A stretch of DNA of 64,000 bases from MM2 sp035460165 (GCA_035460165.1 DATHWW010000002.1:1-64000); one strand, 5' to 3'; positions 32,435 through 40,746 are shown, counted from the stretch's first letter. Notes: a model not told the origin generated them from the letters alone. Numbers and translations: made by a program.

Positions 32435-33880
32435 TCAGCGACGTCCGGCCGAGGACATGCGCGCCAGCGCTCCGCCCACGATGGCCCCGGCGCTCAGCAA
32501 TATCGTCAGCGCAAATATCGTGGCCGTCTGGCTGTAGTGCTGCCACTCGGGCAAATGCACGGCCCAGCGGCGCGGGATACTGGCGTGACCTGACAGCAGG
32601 AACATCAGCGCAAAGCCCATCACGCCGCATGCAAAGCACCACAGCGCAACCTTGTCGAAAACCGTGAAAGCCGTTTCACGTTCCGCACGCGAAATCCAGT
32701 GAATGAACGCGAATATCATGCTGACGCAGCCGAGCATCAGGTAGAGGTGAAAATGTCCCGGCACCCATTGCGTGTTGTGCATGACCACATTGACCGCGAT
32801 CGTGCCGTCGATCACCGCCGGGATCACGCCCGCGCTCCAGCCGAACACCGACAGCACCAGCAGCGCGGAGGTAAGGTCCCAACGCATGCGGCTACGATAA
32901 ATTGCGCCTAACGTACCGGTCAGCGTGATTGCCAGCACGGGCAGGCTGCTGGTGTAGGACACGATCTGTCCCAGCACCTGGGCCCACAGCGGCTGTGCAA
33001 AATCCATCAACAGATGGTGCGGATAGACGACGAGCACCATCAGGCAGGTCGCGCTCCACGACCAGACGAAAGGCGCGTAGACCTTCCACGGGCGCCCCGT
33101 GTATTGGGGCAGGATTTCGTAGACCGCGATCACCGCCATGTAGATGGTGGAATTAACAAACACGTGGCCGAACAGATAGATCAGGTTCTTGGCGAGCAGC
33201 GGGTGGATGGCGAGCTCGGGCACATACAGGTTAATCAGCATCATCGTCAGGATGACTGCACCGGCCAGGATGGAAACAAGATTGATGAGAATGACCACCG
33301 TACTGGCGATAACGGTCGCGGGCGGCGCGTCATGCGCCTTGCCGGTTTTCAGGAAGCGCCAGCCCAGCGCATGAGCGAAATTGCCGTAACGCGCGATGAT
33401 GCCGCGCGCCGCCTCCAGGTAAAAGAGCAGGAAGCCGACGCCGACCAGCAGCACGCCTCCCATGTAGAACGCGGCCGCATGCTTGCTCCACAGCCCCATC
33501 GAATGCGACGGCAACGGGTACAGAAATGTCCAGGCTGCGGCGAATCCGCCCACGAAAATGCTGCCGAGCACGAAAACCACGCCCAGCAGGAACAACGCAA
33601 GGTTGGCGACCGCCACTCGCTGATGCAGCGCAATGTATTTACCGAGGAAATGCCACATGACTGCCGCACCGCCGAGGCCGGCAATGGCCACCATGCCGAT
33701 GCCATGCGCGGTGAGCAGCTGGTAAAAAATATCCGGGCCGATGCTGATGAGATTACCCTGCGCCATGCGCATGGCCACGCCCAATGCCATCAACAGGAGC
33801 AGCACCAGGCCGGCAATACCGGCATAGGCTTTGACGACCGCATTCGCCGGCCGCGAAGAAGCCGGAATTATTTGTTCCAT
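32435..33880 (-). CDS. norY: sNOR-type haem-copper nitric oxide reductase, catalytic subunit NorY
   Basis: 481 residues from the ATG at 33880, preferred over the adjacent GTG because AAGGA lies 7 bases before it. It has about 12 membrane segments. Haem and copper ligands are H59 (LLTAHGIGM, low-spin haem), H239 (LFGHVFVN), H288-H289 (VVYPHHLLMD) and H376/H378 (WVPGHFHLYL). The helix VI motif is GHVFVN instead of G-HPxVY: Asn243 replaces the Tyr that is cross-linked to His in oxygen-reducing oxidases. This and the order norS-norY-senC-orf1 match the sNOR of nitrosomonads rather than a cytochrome c oxidase. It would reduce NO to N2O at the membrane with electrons from a c-type cytochrome. The distinction from a B-type oxidase rests on motif and context. 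Confidence 0.85.
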   Translation of the reverse strand: MEQIIPASSRPANAVVKAYAGIAGLVLLLLMALGVAMRMAQGNLISIGPDIFYQLLTAHGIGMVAIAGLGGAAVMWHFLGKYIALHQRVAVANLALFLLGVVFVLGSIFVGGFAAAWTFLYPLPSHSMGLWSKHAAAFYMGGVLLVGVGFLLFYLEAARGIIARYGNFAHALGWRFLKTGKAHDAPPATVIASTVVILINLVSILAGAVILTMMLINLYVPELAIHPLLAKNLIYLFGHVFVNSTIYMAVIAVYEILPQYTGRPWKVYAPFVWSWSATCLMVLVVYPHHLLMDFAQPLWAQVLGQIVSYTSSLPVLAITLTGTLGAIYRSRMRWDLTSALLVLSVFGWSAGVIPAVIDGTIAVNVVMHNTQWVPGHFHLYLMLGCVSMIFAFIHWISRAERETAFTVFDKVALWCFACGVMGFALMFLLSGHASIPRRWAVHLPEWQHYSQTATIFALTILLSAGAIVGGALARMSSAGRR

Positions 33881-33898
33881 CACTGAATCCTTGACTGG

Positions 33899-34417
33899 TT
33901 ATTCTGCGACGACGCGGATATCGGCCGTCATGTTGTGATGCGCCATGCCGCAATACTCCAGGCACAGCACCTTGTAGATTCCCGGCGTATCGAACCGGTA
34001 GCGCAGCACATTGACCATGCCGGGCATGGCCTGGGTCTGCGCTTTCAATCGGAGTTTGGAGTCGTATAGCGCGAAGCCGTGGTTCACATCGTCTGCGGTG
34101 ACATGAAACGCGATCTCGCGTCCCACCGGAACGGTATCCTGCGATAGCTCCCAGCGCCACTGGTGACCCGTTGCCTTGACCACAATCTCCTCGCCAACGG
34201 CGCGTGCGCCATAAGGCATGTGCGCCAGGCTGTAGCCGATGGCAAGCACGAACAGTACAATCAACCCCCACAGCACCCGCTTGCGCCATCGCGCCGTTGC
34301 TGGGGCGGCACTATTTCTTTCGTCCGGCCACTCGCTCCTGCGTATGACCCGGATAAAGATAATCGCCAATAGGGCGATGCTTACCAAGGATAGAATCAGG
34401 GCAATATTTTGTATCAT
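33899..34417 (-). CDS. norS: sNOR CuA-containing subunit NorS
   Basis: 172 residues from the ATG at 34417 (upstream ATG 34435 would place its ribosome-binding site inside the operator). Two membrane segments (IALILSLVSIALLAIIFI and VLWGLIVLFVLAIGYSLA) are followed by a periplasmic cupredoxin domain. The complete CuA site is visible: His in DDVNHGFALY and C-x3-C-x3-H-x2-M in CLEYCGMAHHNM. It receives electrons from soluble cytochrome c and passes them to NorY. First gene of the operon, with promoter and NsrR-type operator directly upstream. Confidence 0.9.
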   Translation of the reverse strand: MIQNIALILSLVSIALLAIIFIRVIRRSEWPDERNSAAPATARWRKRVLWGLIVLFVLAIGYSLAHMPYGARAVGEEIVVKATGHQWRWELSQDTVPVGREIAFHVTADDVNHGFALYDSKLRLKAQTQAMPGMVNVLRYRFDTPGIYKVLCLEYCGMAHHNMTADIRVVAE

Positions 34418-34435
34418 TTGGCGTCCCAATGTCAT

Positions 34436-34458
34436 AAGATGTATATTTAATACATCTT
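34436..34458. promoter_or_regulatory. NsrR-type operator between norS and nsrR
   Basis: AAGATGTAT (34436-34444) and its exact complement ATACATCTT (34450-34458) flank the 5-base spacer ATTTA. This is a perfect 9+9 inverted repeat and closely matches the known NsrR box (AAGATGyAT arms). It covers the expected transcription start of norS, so bound NsrR would block the promoter. Confidence 0.88.
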
Positions 34459-34459
34459 A

Positions 34460-34488
34460 AATATAGCATGCCGATTTTTGTTAATCAA
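34460..34488 (-). promoter_or_regulatory. Sigma-70 promoter of the norS operon
   Basis: On the minus strand TTGATT (34488-34483) and TATATT (34465-34460) are 17 bases apart. The transcription start is expected near 34453, inside the NsrR-type operator. Confidence 0.75.
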
Positions 34489-34505
34489 TATTTGAAATAC
34501 ATCTT
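34483..34505. promoter_or_regulatory. Degenerate second NsrR-type site before nsrR
   Basis: The right half ATACATCTT (34497-34505) is a perfect match to the operator arm; the left half AATCAATAT (34483-34491) matches it at 5 of 9 positions with the same 5-base spacing. It ends 6 bases before the nsrR start, which fits autoregulation. Confidence 0.55.
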
Positions 34506-34511
34506 ATAACC

Positions 34512-34958
34512 ATGCGCCTGACCACCTACACCGACTACACGATGAGAGTCCTGATCTATCTCGGGCTCCAGCAGGATCATCTGGTTACGATTTCGGACAT
34601 CGCCCAGGCTTACGGCATTTCGGAAAATCACCTGATGAAAGTGGTGCACGGCCTCGCGCAGCGCGGCGATGTGGAAACGGTACGCGGCAAGGGAGGTGGC
34701 ATGCGCCTGGCGCGCAAGCCGGAGGAAATCAATATCGGCGAAACAATCCGCGCAACGGAAGGCGAAGGCGGCCTGCTTGCTTGCGTGGAGTCGGAAAGCG
34801 ACTGTTGTATCCAGCAGGCATGTGCACTGATCGGGATATTAAAGGAAGCGCAAACAGCGCTTTATGGGGTATTGGACCGGTACACGCTGGCGGATTTACT
34901 ACAACGGGATGCTCCGCTCACCGCCATCCTGATGTCCATGCACCGGACTTCCGAATAA
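34512..34958 (+). CDS. nsrR: Nitric-oxide-sensing repressor NsrR (Rrf2 family)
   Basis: 148 residues. The N-terminal winged helix has the Rrf2 pattern MRLTTYTDYTMRVLIYLGLQ, ISDIAQAYGISENHLMKVVH and RGKGGGMRLARKPEEI. Cysteines for an Fe-S cluster lie at C91, C98 (or C99) and C104 in LLACVESESDCCIQQACAL. NsrR holds an NO-sensitive Fe-S cluster and derepresses NO-detoxification genes. It is divergent from the norS operon, with the matching operator between them, so it is the expected local regulator. Confidence 0.92.
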   Translation: MRLTTYTDYTMRVLIYLGLQQDHLVTISDIAQAYGISENHLMKVVHGLAQRGDVETVRGKGGGMRLARKPEEINIGETIRATEGEGGLLACVESESDCCIQQACALIGILKEAQTALYGVLDRYTLADLLQRDAPLTAILMSMHRTSE

Positions 34959-35183
34959 ATCGGGAACAGCTCCCTCGAGTAGCTGCAGAAGCAGCTGCCA
35001 CCTTGCGAACTCACGCGTTTCCCGGTAGTCAAATTTGGCGTGTAGGTATACGGATGACCCAGGAAACAGGGGCGCTCCATCCACCGGCACCACGCCATGT
35101 GAAACAGACGCTTTCCGGATGGCAATCACCCCGGTTTTCCCTCGAGTCGTACGACGACCGCATTTTTCGTGGAGGGAACAAAC

Positions 35184-35549
35184 ATGTCACTATCCATTAA
35201 ACATTGGCAAGACCCGCTGAACCTCATCCTCGGCTTGTGGCTGATCGCTTCGCCCTGGGTGTTGCCGTATTCAGCGGAAACATACGCTACCTGGAACGCC
35301 ATCATCATCGGCACCCTTGTCGTCTTGCTCGCGGTATCCGAGGTGTACATGCTCAAGGCCTGGGAAGAGTGGACCAGCGTCGCACTGGGCGTGTGGCTGA
35401 TGATCTCCCCGTGGATTCTTGGTTTCAGCGGCAACACGATGGCAATGTGGAACGCCGTGGGTGTTGGCCTCGCCGTCGCGGTGCTCGCACTTTGGGTGCT
35501 GGGGACCGATAAGCAAATCGGCGGCGGTTGGTGGCATCCTGTAACCTAA
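35184..35549 (+). CDS. SPW-repeat membrane protein
   Basis: 121 residues from the ATG at 35184 (GGAGGG upstream; earlier in-frame GTG/ATG-like codons lie within that site). Two SPW repeats are evident: LNLILGLWLIASPWVLPYSA and ALGVWLMISPWILGFSGNT, each with paired membrane segments, about four in all. The family function is unknown. It stands alone and ends in front of a GC-rich hairpin shared with the convergent reductase gene. Confidence 0.85.
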   Translation: MSLSIKHWQDPLNLILGLWLIASPWVLPYSAETYATWNAIIIGTLVVLLAVSEVYMLKAWEEWTSVALGVWLMISPWILGFSGNTMAMWNAVGVGLAVAVLALWVLGTDKQIGGGWWHPVT

Positions 35550-35563
35550 ATTGTTGTGTTTGA

Positions 35564-35592
35564 GGGGCAGGCCAAATTGCGCAGCCTGCCCC
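35564..35592. terminator. Hairpin terminator between SPW gene and FNR-like gene
   Basis: A 9-bp stem GGGGCAGGC (35564-35572) pairs with GCCTGCCCC (35584-35592) over an 11-base loop. Only a short AT-rich tail (tattta) follows, so it is a moderate terminator. It serves convergent genes. Confidence 0.65.
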
Positions 35593-35606
35593 TATTTACT
35601 CCCTAA

Positions 35607-36329
35607 TCAATAGCCTGAAAACTCTTCCGTGCGGATCTTGCCATCGGCGACACCTGCTTCGCGCAGCATTTGACGCATGGCTTTGACCATATCGGGCGGG
35701 CCGTCGACGTAGTAGATGGGAAGCATCAGGTCATCCATGAATTTAAGCAGCATGGTTTTATCGATAAACCCGGTCTCCCCATGCCATTCGCGGCTGGATT
35801 TGCTCATCTCCGTCATCGTCCCGACGAAGGTGTAGTTGGGATTGGTGCCGTGGGATTTCATCAACTCTTCTAGAAACGCCGCATCCTCCGGCCTTCGATT
35901 GGAATAAAAGACAAGAATGCGGTGTGGCAAATTGTCGTGCAGCGCTTGCAGGACAATGCTTCTCACAGGCGTCACGCCGATACCGCCGGTGAGGAAAACG
36001 GCCGGGATGTTCGCATCGTCATGAAGCGTGAACGAACCATGCGGCGCGTTAAGCGAAAGCTCCGCGCCAGGCGCCATAGTCCTTAATACGCGCTTGAAGG
36101 CAGTATCGCGCATGCGTGACGCAAACATCAGCTCGTCTTCGTAAGGGGCGCTGGCAATCGAGAAAGGGCGTGTGTTGCCTTCGGCATCCGTCTCGGCGGG
36201 GTGGATCAGGGTGCACTCTGCGAACTGCCCTGCCTTGTAGGTAAAACCCTCGGGCTTTTCGAAATGAAACGCTATGGTCCCATCCGCCACGTCCCGCTTT
36301 TCCGTTAATTTGACTGTGTAGACTGGCAT
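35607..36329 (-). CDS. FAD-dependent ferredoxin-NADP reductase-like oxidoreductase
   Basis: 240 residues. The FAD-binding barrel has RPFSIASAP near residues 54-62 and GSFTLHDD; the NAD(P) domain has FLTGGIGVTPVRSI near 113-126, VFYSNRRPEDAAFLEEL, and YYVDGPPDMVKAMRQML. There is no added [2Fe-2S] domain. The electron partner and direction are unknown. A GGAG site lies upstream of the ATG. The Vgb-like gene upstream on the same strand ends 48 bases before, so they may be co-transcribed. Confidence 0.87.
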   Translation of the reverse strand: MPVYTVKLTEKRDVADGTIAFHFEKPEGFTYKAGQFAECTLIHPAETDAEGNTRPFSIASAPYEDELMFASRMRDTAFKRVLRTMAPGAELSLNAPHGSFTLHDDANIPAVFLTGGIGVTPVRSIVLQALHDNLPHRILVFYSNRRPEDAAFLEELMKSHGTNPNYTFVGTMTEMSKSSREWHGETGFIDKTMLLKFMDDLMLPIYYVDGPPDMVKAMRQMLREAGVADGKIRTEEFSGY

Positions 36330-36377
36330 GACGCTGCTCCTGTTTTGTTAAGAGCTTGCATATCGAAAAAGCCGTAC

Positions 36378-37358
36378 TCACTTGTCCTGGGAACCAGTCG
36401 ATATCCTGACCAGCCGATCATTCCCGGATTCCGCGCCCCACACTTCCCCCGCCCGCCCCGCCAATTGCCGCACGCGCGCTCCCTGGCGATCCGAAGGAAA
36501 ACTTTTGAATGTTTCACTTTGAGGATCGAATCGGATCAGCGCGTTACTGCTGAAGTCGGTAAGCCAAACCTTATCCTGCTCATCGACCCACACCGCGTAA
36601 GCCTGCGCATCCCCCGGCAACTTCCATTCGCGCCAGGCGCGGGTGGCCGGATCGTATCTTCCGACCTGCCCGGTATTCCAGTAGCTGACCCACAGCTGCC
36701 CCTTGGAGTCAGCCCATATGCGCCTCGCCCCTTGGCGGGCGGTGGGTGGTTCGATGACGGTAGCTGCGCCGCTTTCAAGATTGATGTGCGCAATGTGATT
36801 GCCAGCGAGGGAGGAATAATAGACTTCGCCGGCAGGGGTCGTGGTAATGCCGTAGGGTCCTATGCCGCGGGGGGCTTTCCACACTTTCATGAACCCGCTG
36901 GCGGGTTCCAGTTTTCCGTAAAAACCGCGTTGCCCGGTAAACCACACCCGGCCGCGCAGATCGAAGGTAAGTGTATTCAGTTTGGCATCGTCGGCCTCCT
37001 TCGGCAGAGACCAGGACCTGACAACCCGGTTCTTGGGGTCGTAACGGACAATGGCATTCAGCCCGCCGTCGGTAATCCAGACGGCATCATCGGGGCCGAT
37101 GATCACGCCATGCGGTGCGGAATCGTCGCCGAGCGCGACCTCTTCAATCTTGCCTGACTTGGGATCCAGGATTCCCAGTTTTCCCGTCCGCTGCGCGGTG
37201 AAGTAAACGGGGCCGTTCGCTCCGCGTGCTGCGGCCACATCGTGCGGATGCGTGCCGCTCGTCACCGGATAATAGCTGGAAGAATCAGCGATGGCGCTGG
37301 ATGCCGACGTGAAAAAAGCGAGAGCAAACAATAGGAACGTCAGGTTTAGTGTGACCAT
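36378..37358 (-). CDS. Secreted virginiamycin B lyase-like beta-propeller protein
   Basis: 326 residues with a signal peptide (TLNLTFLLFALAFFTSASSA-IA). The mature part is a repeated beta-propeller of the streptogramin-lyase/SMP-30-like class, with blades such as PHGVIIGPDDAVWITDGGLN, PYGITTTPAGEVYYSSLAGN and AYAVWVDEQDKVWLTDFSSN. True antibiotic lyase activity is not implied; most environmental members have unknown substrates. GAGGCAGCC precedes the ATG. It probably shares a transcript with the FNR-like gene. Confidence 0.85.
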   Translation of the reverse strand: MVTLNLTFLLFALAFFTSASSAIADSSSYYPVTSGTHPHDVAAARGANGPVYFTAQRTGKLGILDPKSGKIEEVALGDDSAPHGVIIGPDDAVWITDGGLNAIVRYDPKNRVVRSWSLPKEADDAKLNTLTFDLRGRVWFTGQRGFYGKLEPASGFMKVWKAPRGIGPYGITTTPAGEVYYSSLAGNHIAHINLESGAATVIEPPTARQGARRIWADSKGQLWVSYWNTGQVGRYDPATRAWREWKLPGDAQAYAVWVDEQDKVWLTDFSSNALIRFDPQSETFKSFPSDRQGARVRQLAGRAGEVWGAESGNDRLVRISTGSQDK

Positions 37359-37747
37359 GGCTGCCTCTTTGTTTAACGCTTATATCATCTGTCCAGCTCT
37401 CCGCGGCGGAAGTTCCCATGACGCAGCTTTTTAAGGAATGCTCTTGTCGCGTATGCGGCCGAAATCGTTCGAACTCACCCGACCTTCGGCGGTCCATCAA
37501 GATGTGCAGGCACCTGGATTTTTTTCAGGAAAAGCGGCCGATCCCAGATGCTTTTTACGGACCCGACCGTCTTTATCCGCCGGCACATGGAACCATGTTC
37601 ATTTGGTTCCAAACGTTTCTGCATTCATGCGCCCACTGAAGTACGCGCAAAATTTTCCGTCAGCATTTCCGCTTGTAGCCATGGCGCGTGCTCCGAGTTT
37701 TCGCCTACGCATGAATCTCACCTCATCCTTGAACAAGGAGAACCAAG
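37359..37747. other. 389-base intergenic region with one palindrome
   Basis: No convincing gene is seen. A perfect 8-bp inverted repeat TGGAACCA (37588-37595) and TGGTTCCA (37604-37611) has an 8-base spacer and no T tract. It could be an operator for the PRC-barrel gene. The open frame that covers 37438-37833 runs into that gene in another frame and has no family features. Confidence 0.5.
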
Positions 37748-38116
37748 ATGAACCAGCCACAAGGATTTATCAGTACACCATTAAAAGCCTCGGACATGAT
37801 AGATACGGACGTGGTCAGCCCGCAGGGCGATAGCATCGGGGAAGTGAGGGAAGTGGTCATTGACCCCAATAGCGGCAGAGTCGCTTATGCCGTCGTGTCG
37901 TTTGGCGGCTTTCTCGGCGTGGGAGAAAAATTGTTTGCCATTCCTTTCAAAGCGCTCCAGTACAACTGGTCGGAAAATGAATATGTACTCGATATTCCCA
38001 AGGAGCGCTTGGAGGAAGCACCGGGATTCGACGAAGATGACTGGCCGTCGATGGCCGATGAGCAATGGAACCTCAACGTACACAGGTACTACGATCTTCC
38101 ACCGTATTGGGAATAG
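37748..38116 (+). CDS. PRC-barrel domain protein
   Basis: 122 residues. A PRC-barrel domain occupies about 12-85: LKASDMIDTDVVSPQGDSIG, EVREVVIDPNSGRVAYAVVS, FLGVGEKLFAIPFKAL. The C-terminal tail is acidic and aromatic (WPSMADEQWNLNVHRYYDLP). There is no signal peptide. PRC-barrel proteins of this size are often induced by stress or tied to RNA or membrane processes; the function is unknown. AAGGAG precedes the ATG and a strong terminator follows. Confidence 0.9.
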   Translation: MNQPQGFISTPLKASDMIDTDVVSPQGDSIGEVREVVIDPNSGRVAYAVVSFGGFLGVGEKLFAIPFKALQYNWSENEYVLDIPKERLEEAPGFDEDDWPSMADEQWNLNVHRYYDLPPYWE

Positions 38117-38146
38117 CCTACTTTCCTGCTACGTACTCCATAAACC

Positions 38147-38177
38147 ATAGCCCCCGAAATGGGGGCTATTTTGTTTT
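38147..38177 (+). terminator. Rho-independent terminator after the PRC-barrel gene
   Basis: A 9-bp stem ATAGCCCCC (38147-38155) pairs with GGGGGCTAT (38161-38169) over a 5-base loop, followed by TTTGTTTT. Confidence 0.92.
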
Positions 38178-38206
38178 AGCAGACCTTGCATCTAGGCACA
38201 GAGCAT

Positions 38207-38596
38207 CTACTCCCTCGAGTCGCCTTGGGTTTCAGCGGCGTTCGCTTTCGTGTTGGGCGGAGCGACTGCCGTGCCGGCCGGAGAATGCGCCTCTGCAGCT
38301 TCGAGCGGCTGGGGTGCCGCCGGAGTGACAGGCGACACATATGGCCCGGGGTCGGTGCAAGGAGCGGTGGCGATCGCAGCTGGAACATCCTTTTCAGTGG
38401 CCGTGAGGCGCGCGCGATACTTGGCGGCCGTCCGGTCCATCGCGAGGCAAAGCTGGTAAGCACCGACCTTGGTAGTCCAGGCGTTCTTGGCGGCGATTTC
38501 GGCAGCCTTCGCCTTATCCGCTGCGGTCGGGGGCGGCAACTGCGCAAAAGCTGTCGAGGTAGACAGGGCGACGATCAAGGCGGCGGCAAGACGCAT
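38207..38596 (-). CDS. Small secreted protein of unknown function
   Basis: 129 residues from the ATG at 38596 (GGAG 8 bases upstream; the frame is open to 38650). A signal peptide MRLAAALIVALSTSTAFA-Q is followed by a charged helical part with KNAWTTKVGAYQLCLAMDRT and two Cys (about residues 49 and 79), then a Pro/Ala-rich tail. The core resembles a short hypothetical family common in betaproteobacteria. The role is unknown. Confidence 0.7.
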   Translation of the reverse strand: MRLAAALIVALSTSTAFAQLPPPTAADKAKAAEIAAKNAWTTKVGAYQLCLAMDRTAAKYRARLTATEKDVPAAIATAPCTDPGPYVSPVTPAAPQPLEAAEAHSPAGTAVAPPNTKANAAETQGDSRE

Positions 38597-38708
38597 GGCA
38601 GTTACTCCGCGTAGAGGTCGAGAGCAGAAGACCAGAAAATAATAGCGCATCCTTTTCAGGTGCTTTGTGGGACAGCTCGCTTATTCCCTATCAGCGACAT
38701 CCGACTCA

Positions 38709-40205
38709 TCAGCGCCAATCCACAGCGCCGAATCCATCGTGACCAAGGTAAGTATAGAAAATGCCGATGGTGCCGGTCGTCTGGCTTCTGTCGCCGACGT
38801 CGGGATAGGAAGCGTCGCGATGGTTCCATAGGTATTTGAGGGAGATGGCATGCTTCTCGTGTACACGATAGGTGAAACCGATATCCGCGCGCACGATGTT
38901 GTCGTGGCCGCCGCGGATTTCGTCCACATCGCTGACGAAATACTCACGACCGGTAAAGTCGAGCGAGGCCTTATCGCCGAATACCAGGCGCAAGGCCAGC
39001 AAGGCCTGCGGCGCAACGCCGTAATGATAGTCGCGATCATCGTCGCCGTTGATGGTGCCAACCGCGGCATAGCCCACGCCGCCCATCAGCGTACCTTCCA
39101 GCGCCACCGAACGATTGAGCCAGAGCTGGCCGGTGGTACCCAACGACAAGGCCGAGCTTGAAATGCGGTAGGTCTGTGGGGAAATGTAGTCATAGCTGCC
39201 ATACAGCCCCCAGATGCCGCGATAATTGTCACCCGCGGAATAGTCGGTGCCGAATAAAAGTCCGCGCGTCATCACGTTTTCGAAAACATTGGCACTGGAT
39301 GCAGTGCCTTGGAATACGAAGTAATCGAATGGCCGCTCGTACCGGTAACCGGGTTGTCCCGGCATGCCGTAGCTTAGCGAAAAGTCCACCTGCGCATCGT
39401 TGTTCTTGTCTTCTGAGGAGGTTCCAGCATCGCTTTGCACGGTATTGCTCAAACCCATTTGGAGCCGACTGTAATAAACGGCATCGCGGCTGGAAAAGAT
39501 GGCATCGAACCGGTCGCCGAATGCCATGCGATTGAAACCCGTCGCCGGAGATATCGCGGCGGCTCCTACCTCACGCCAGAACGTCGGCTTATCGCCGCCC
39601 TTTTCCAGCAGCAGGCTTGACATTCTGAACAGGGACTCCCCGAGGAAGGAGCCGCCGAAACTGGTGGAAATCATGTCATTCCTGGAAGGCGGCGTCTTTT
39701 CCCCGGCAATTTCCCAGAAAGCGCTGCCGGCCACCGTATAACCCATCGACTCCCAGAAGTTCAATCCGGCGGAGCGGGCAAACCCGAAATACATTGACCC
39801 CTGATAAGGGTGGCCAAGCTGGTTGACCTTGAAAGAATCGGAGTCTTCATCCCAGCTGCTGCGCAGGTTGTCGCGAATGGTGGAGAGGTTCGAGTCGTAG
39901 TCCGAAACTCCGCTGAAGCGGCGATTGAATTGGTTCAGCAGGAAATCGAAGCCGACGATGTCCAGCGCGGGAATAAGCAAGCTTCGGCCATCCCCCTCCC
40001 CGAACGCCGTTTCCACCGCAGCTTCGGCGTCCGGCTCGGCAGCCTGCACACTGCAAACACTGAAAGTCGCCAACAGGAAAATCGCACCCAGCCTCGACCT
40101 TGCGCACGCTCTCAACTGTTCCGCTCTACCCTCAGCACTGCTCGCGGCTCCGCTGGCATCGAAGCGGCGGTCATCATGCTTGGTTTCAGGATCATGCGCA
40201 CTCAT
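38709..40205 (-). CDS. DUF3943-type outer-membrane beta-barrel protein
   Basis: The start is uncertain: ATG 40205 gives 498 residues with a 45-residue hydrophilic extension before the signal peptide (SRLGAIFLLATFSVCSVQA-AE); a TTG about 36 codons downstream is also possible. The mature part has HPYQGSMYFGFARSAGLNFW, WEIAGEKTPPSRNDMISTSF, and SPATGFNRMAFGDRFD, features of the DUF3943 family. Alternating strands follow to the end, LGHDGFGAVDWR, consistent with an outer-membrane barrel. Function unknown. The HicA-like gene is 107 bases upstream. Confidence 0.72.
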   Translation of the reverse strand: MSAHDPETKHDDRRFDASGAASSAEGRAEQLRACARSRLGAIFLLATFSVCSVQAAEPDAEAAVETAFGEGDGRSLLIPALDIVGFDFLLNQFNRRFSGVSDYDSNLSTIRDNLRSSWDEDSDSFKVNQLGHPYQGSMYFGFARSAGLNFWESMGYTVAGSAFWEIAGEKTPPSRNDMISTSFGGSFLGESLFRMSSLLLEKGGDKPTFWREVGAAAISPATGFNRMAFGDRFDAIFSSRDAVYYSRLQMGLSNTVQSDAGTSSEDKNNDAQVDFSLSYGMPGQPGYRYERPFDYFVFQGTASSANVFENVMTRGLLFGTDYSAGDNYRGIWGLYGSYDYISPQTYRISSSALSLGTTGQLWLNRSVALEGTLMGGVGYAAVGTINGDDDRDYHYGVAPQALLALRLVFGDKASLDFTGREYFVSDVDEIRGGHDNIVRADIGFTYRVHEKHAISLKYLWNHRDASYPDVGDRSQTTGTIGIFYTYLGHDGFGAVDWR

Positions 40206-40312
40206 GCGCCGATAGTGCCTCCGGAGACAGAAGCTCAGCCATATGCGCCCAGCTGATACTTTTGTCGGAAAAAGCTGACATAGCTCGACTGTCGGGACCA
40301 TAAGCGTCCTTT

Positions 40313-40594
40313 CTATTGGTCTTTTTCTGCCTCATACGTCGAAAGACTTACCCCGGCATTTGCCAGAAACTGCCGCAGATGCTTGATCAGTTCACGCGTG
40401 CATTCGTTGCTGTGGTGAGGGTGATGCAGAAAATCGGTGACGCCGTTCAGCGTCACCTTGAAGCGTGCCCCGTGGGATGGCTCGACCTGGCCGCCCAGAT
40501 GCTTGAGCAACGATTCCACTTCGCGCCAGTGAATATTGGCACTGGGTGTATCGTTAAAAATGGCATGCAACAGGTTGGCTTGTTTGTGGCTCAT
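40313..40594 (-). CDS. HicA-family toxin-like protein without HicB
   Basis: 93 residues from the ATG at 40594 (GGGAGC upstream). The HicA dsRBD-like pattern is visible: IHWREVESLLKHLGGQVEPS, HGARFKVTLNGV and HHPHHSNECTRELIKHLRQF. HicA toxins cleave mRNA and normally sit directly before a hicB antitoxin gene; none is seen on either side. The Gly-Ser-His catalytic motif of classical HicA reads P-S-H-G here. It may be an orphan toxin, an inactive relative, or regulated by a distant HicB. Confidence 0.7.
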   Translation of the reverse strand: MSHKQANLLHAIFNDTPSANIHWREVESLLKHLGGQVEPSHGARFKVTLNGVTDFLHHPHHSNECTRELIKHLRQFLANAGVSLSTYEAEKDQ

Positions 40595-40746
40595 GATTGC
40601 TCCCGAAACGTAACCGTACATAAGCGGTCATGCATTCAAGCGGCAGCCCTGCCTTTCTGATGCGATTGGCAGGCGGCAGTCCCACAATCTCCATTGTAGT
40701 CCTGCTCCGCCCTGCACACGCAATATTTACTATCGAAACAACAACA

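Noticed and set aside
37438..37833. Open frame before the PRC-barrel gene
   Set aside because: It overlaps the PRC gene in another frame, lacks a ribosome-binding site and has no family features.
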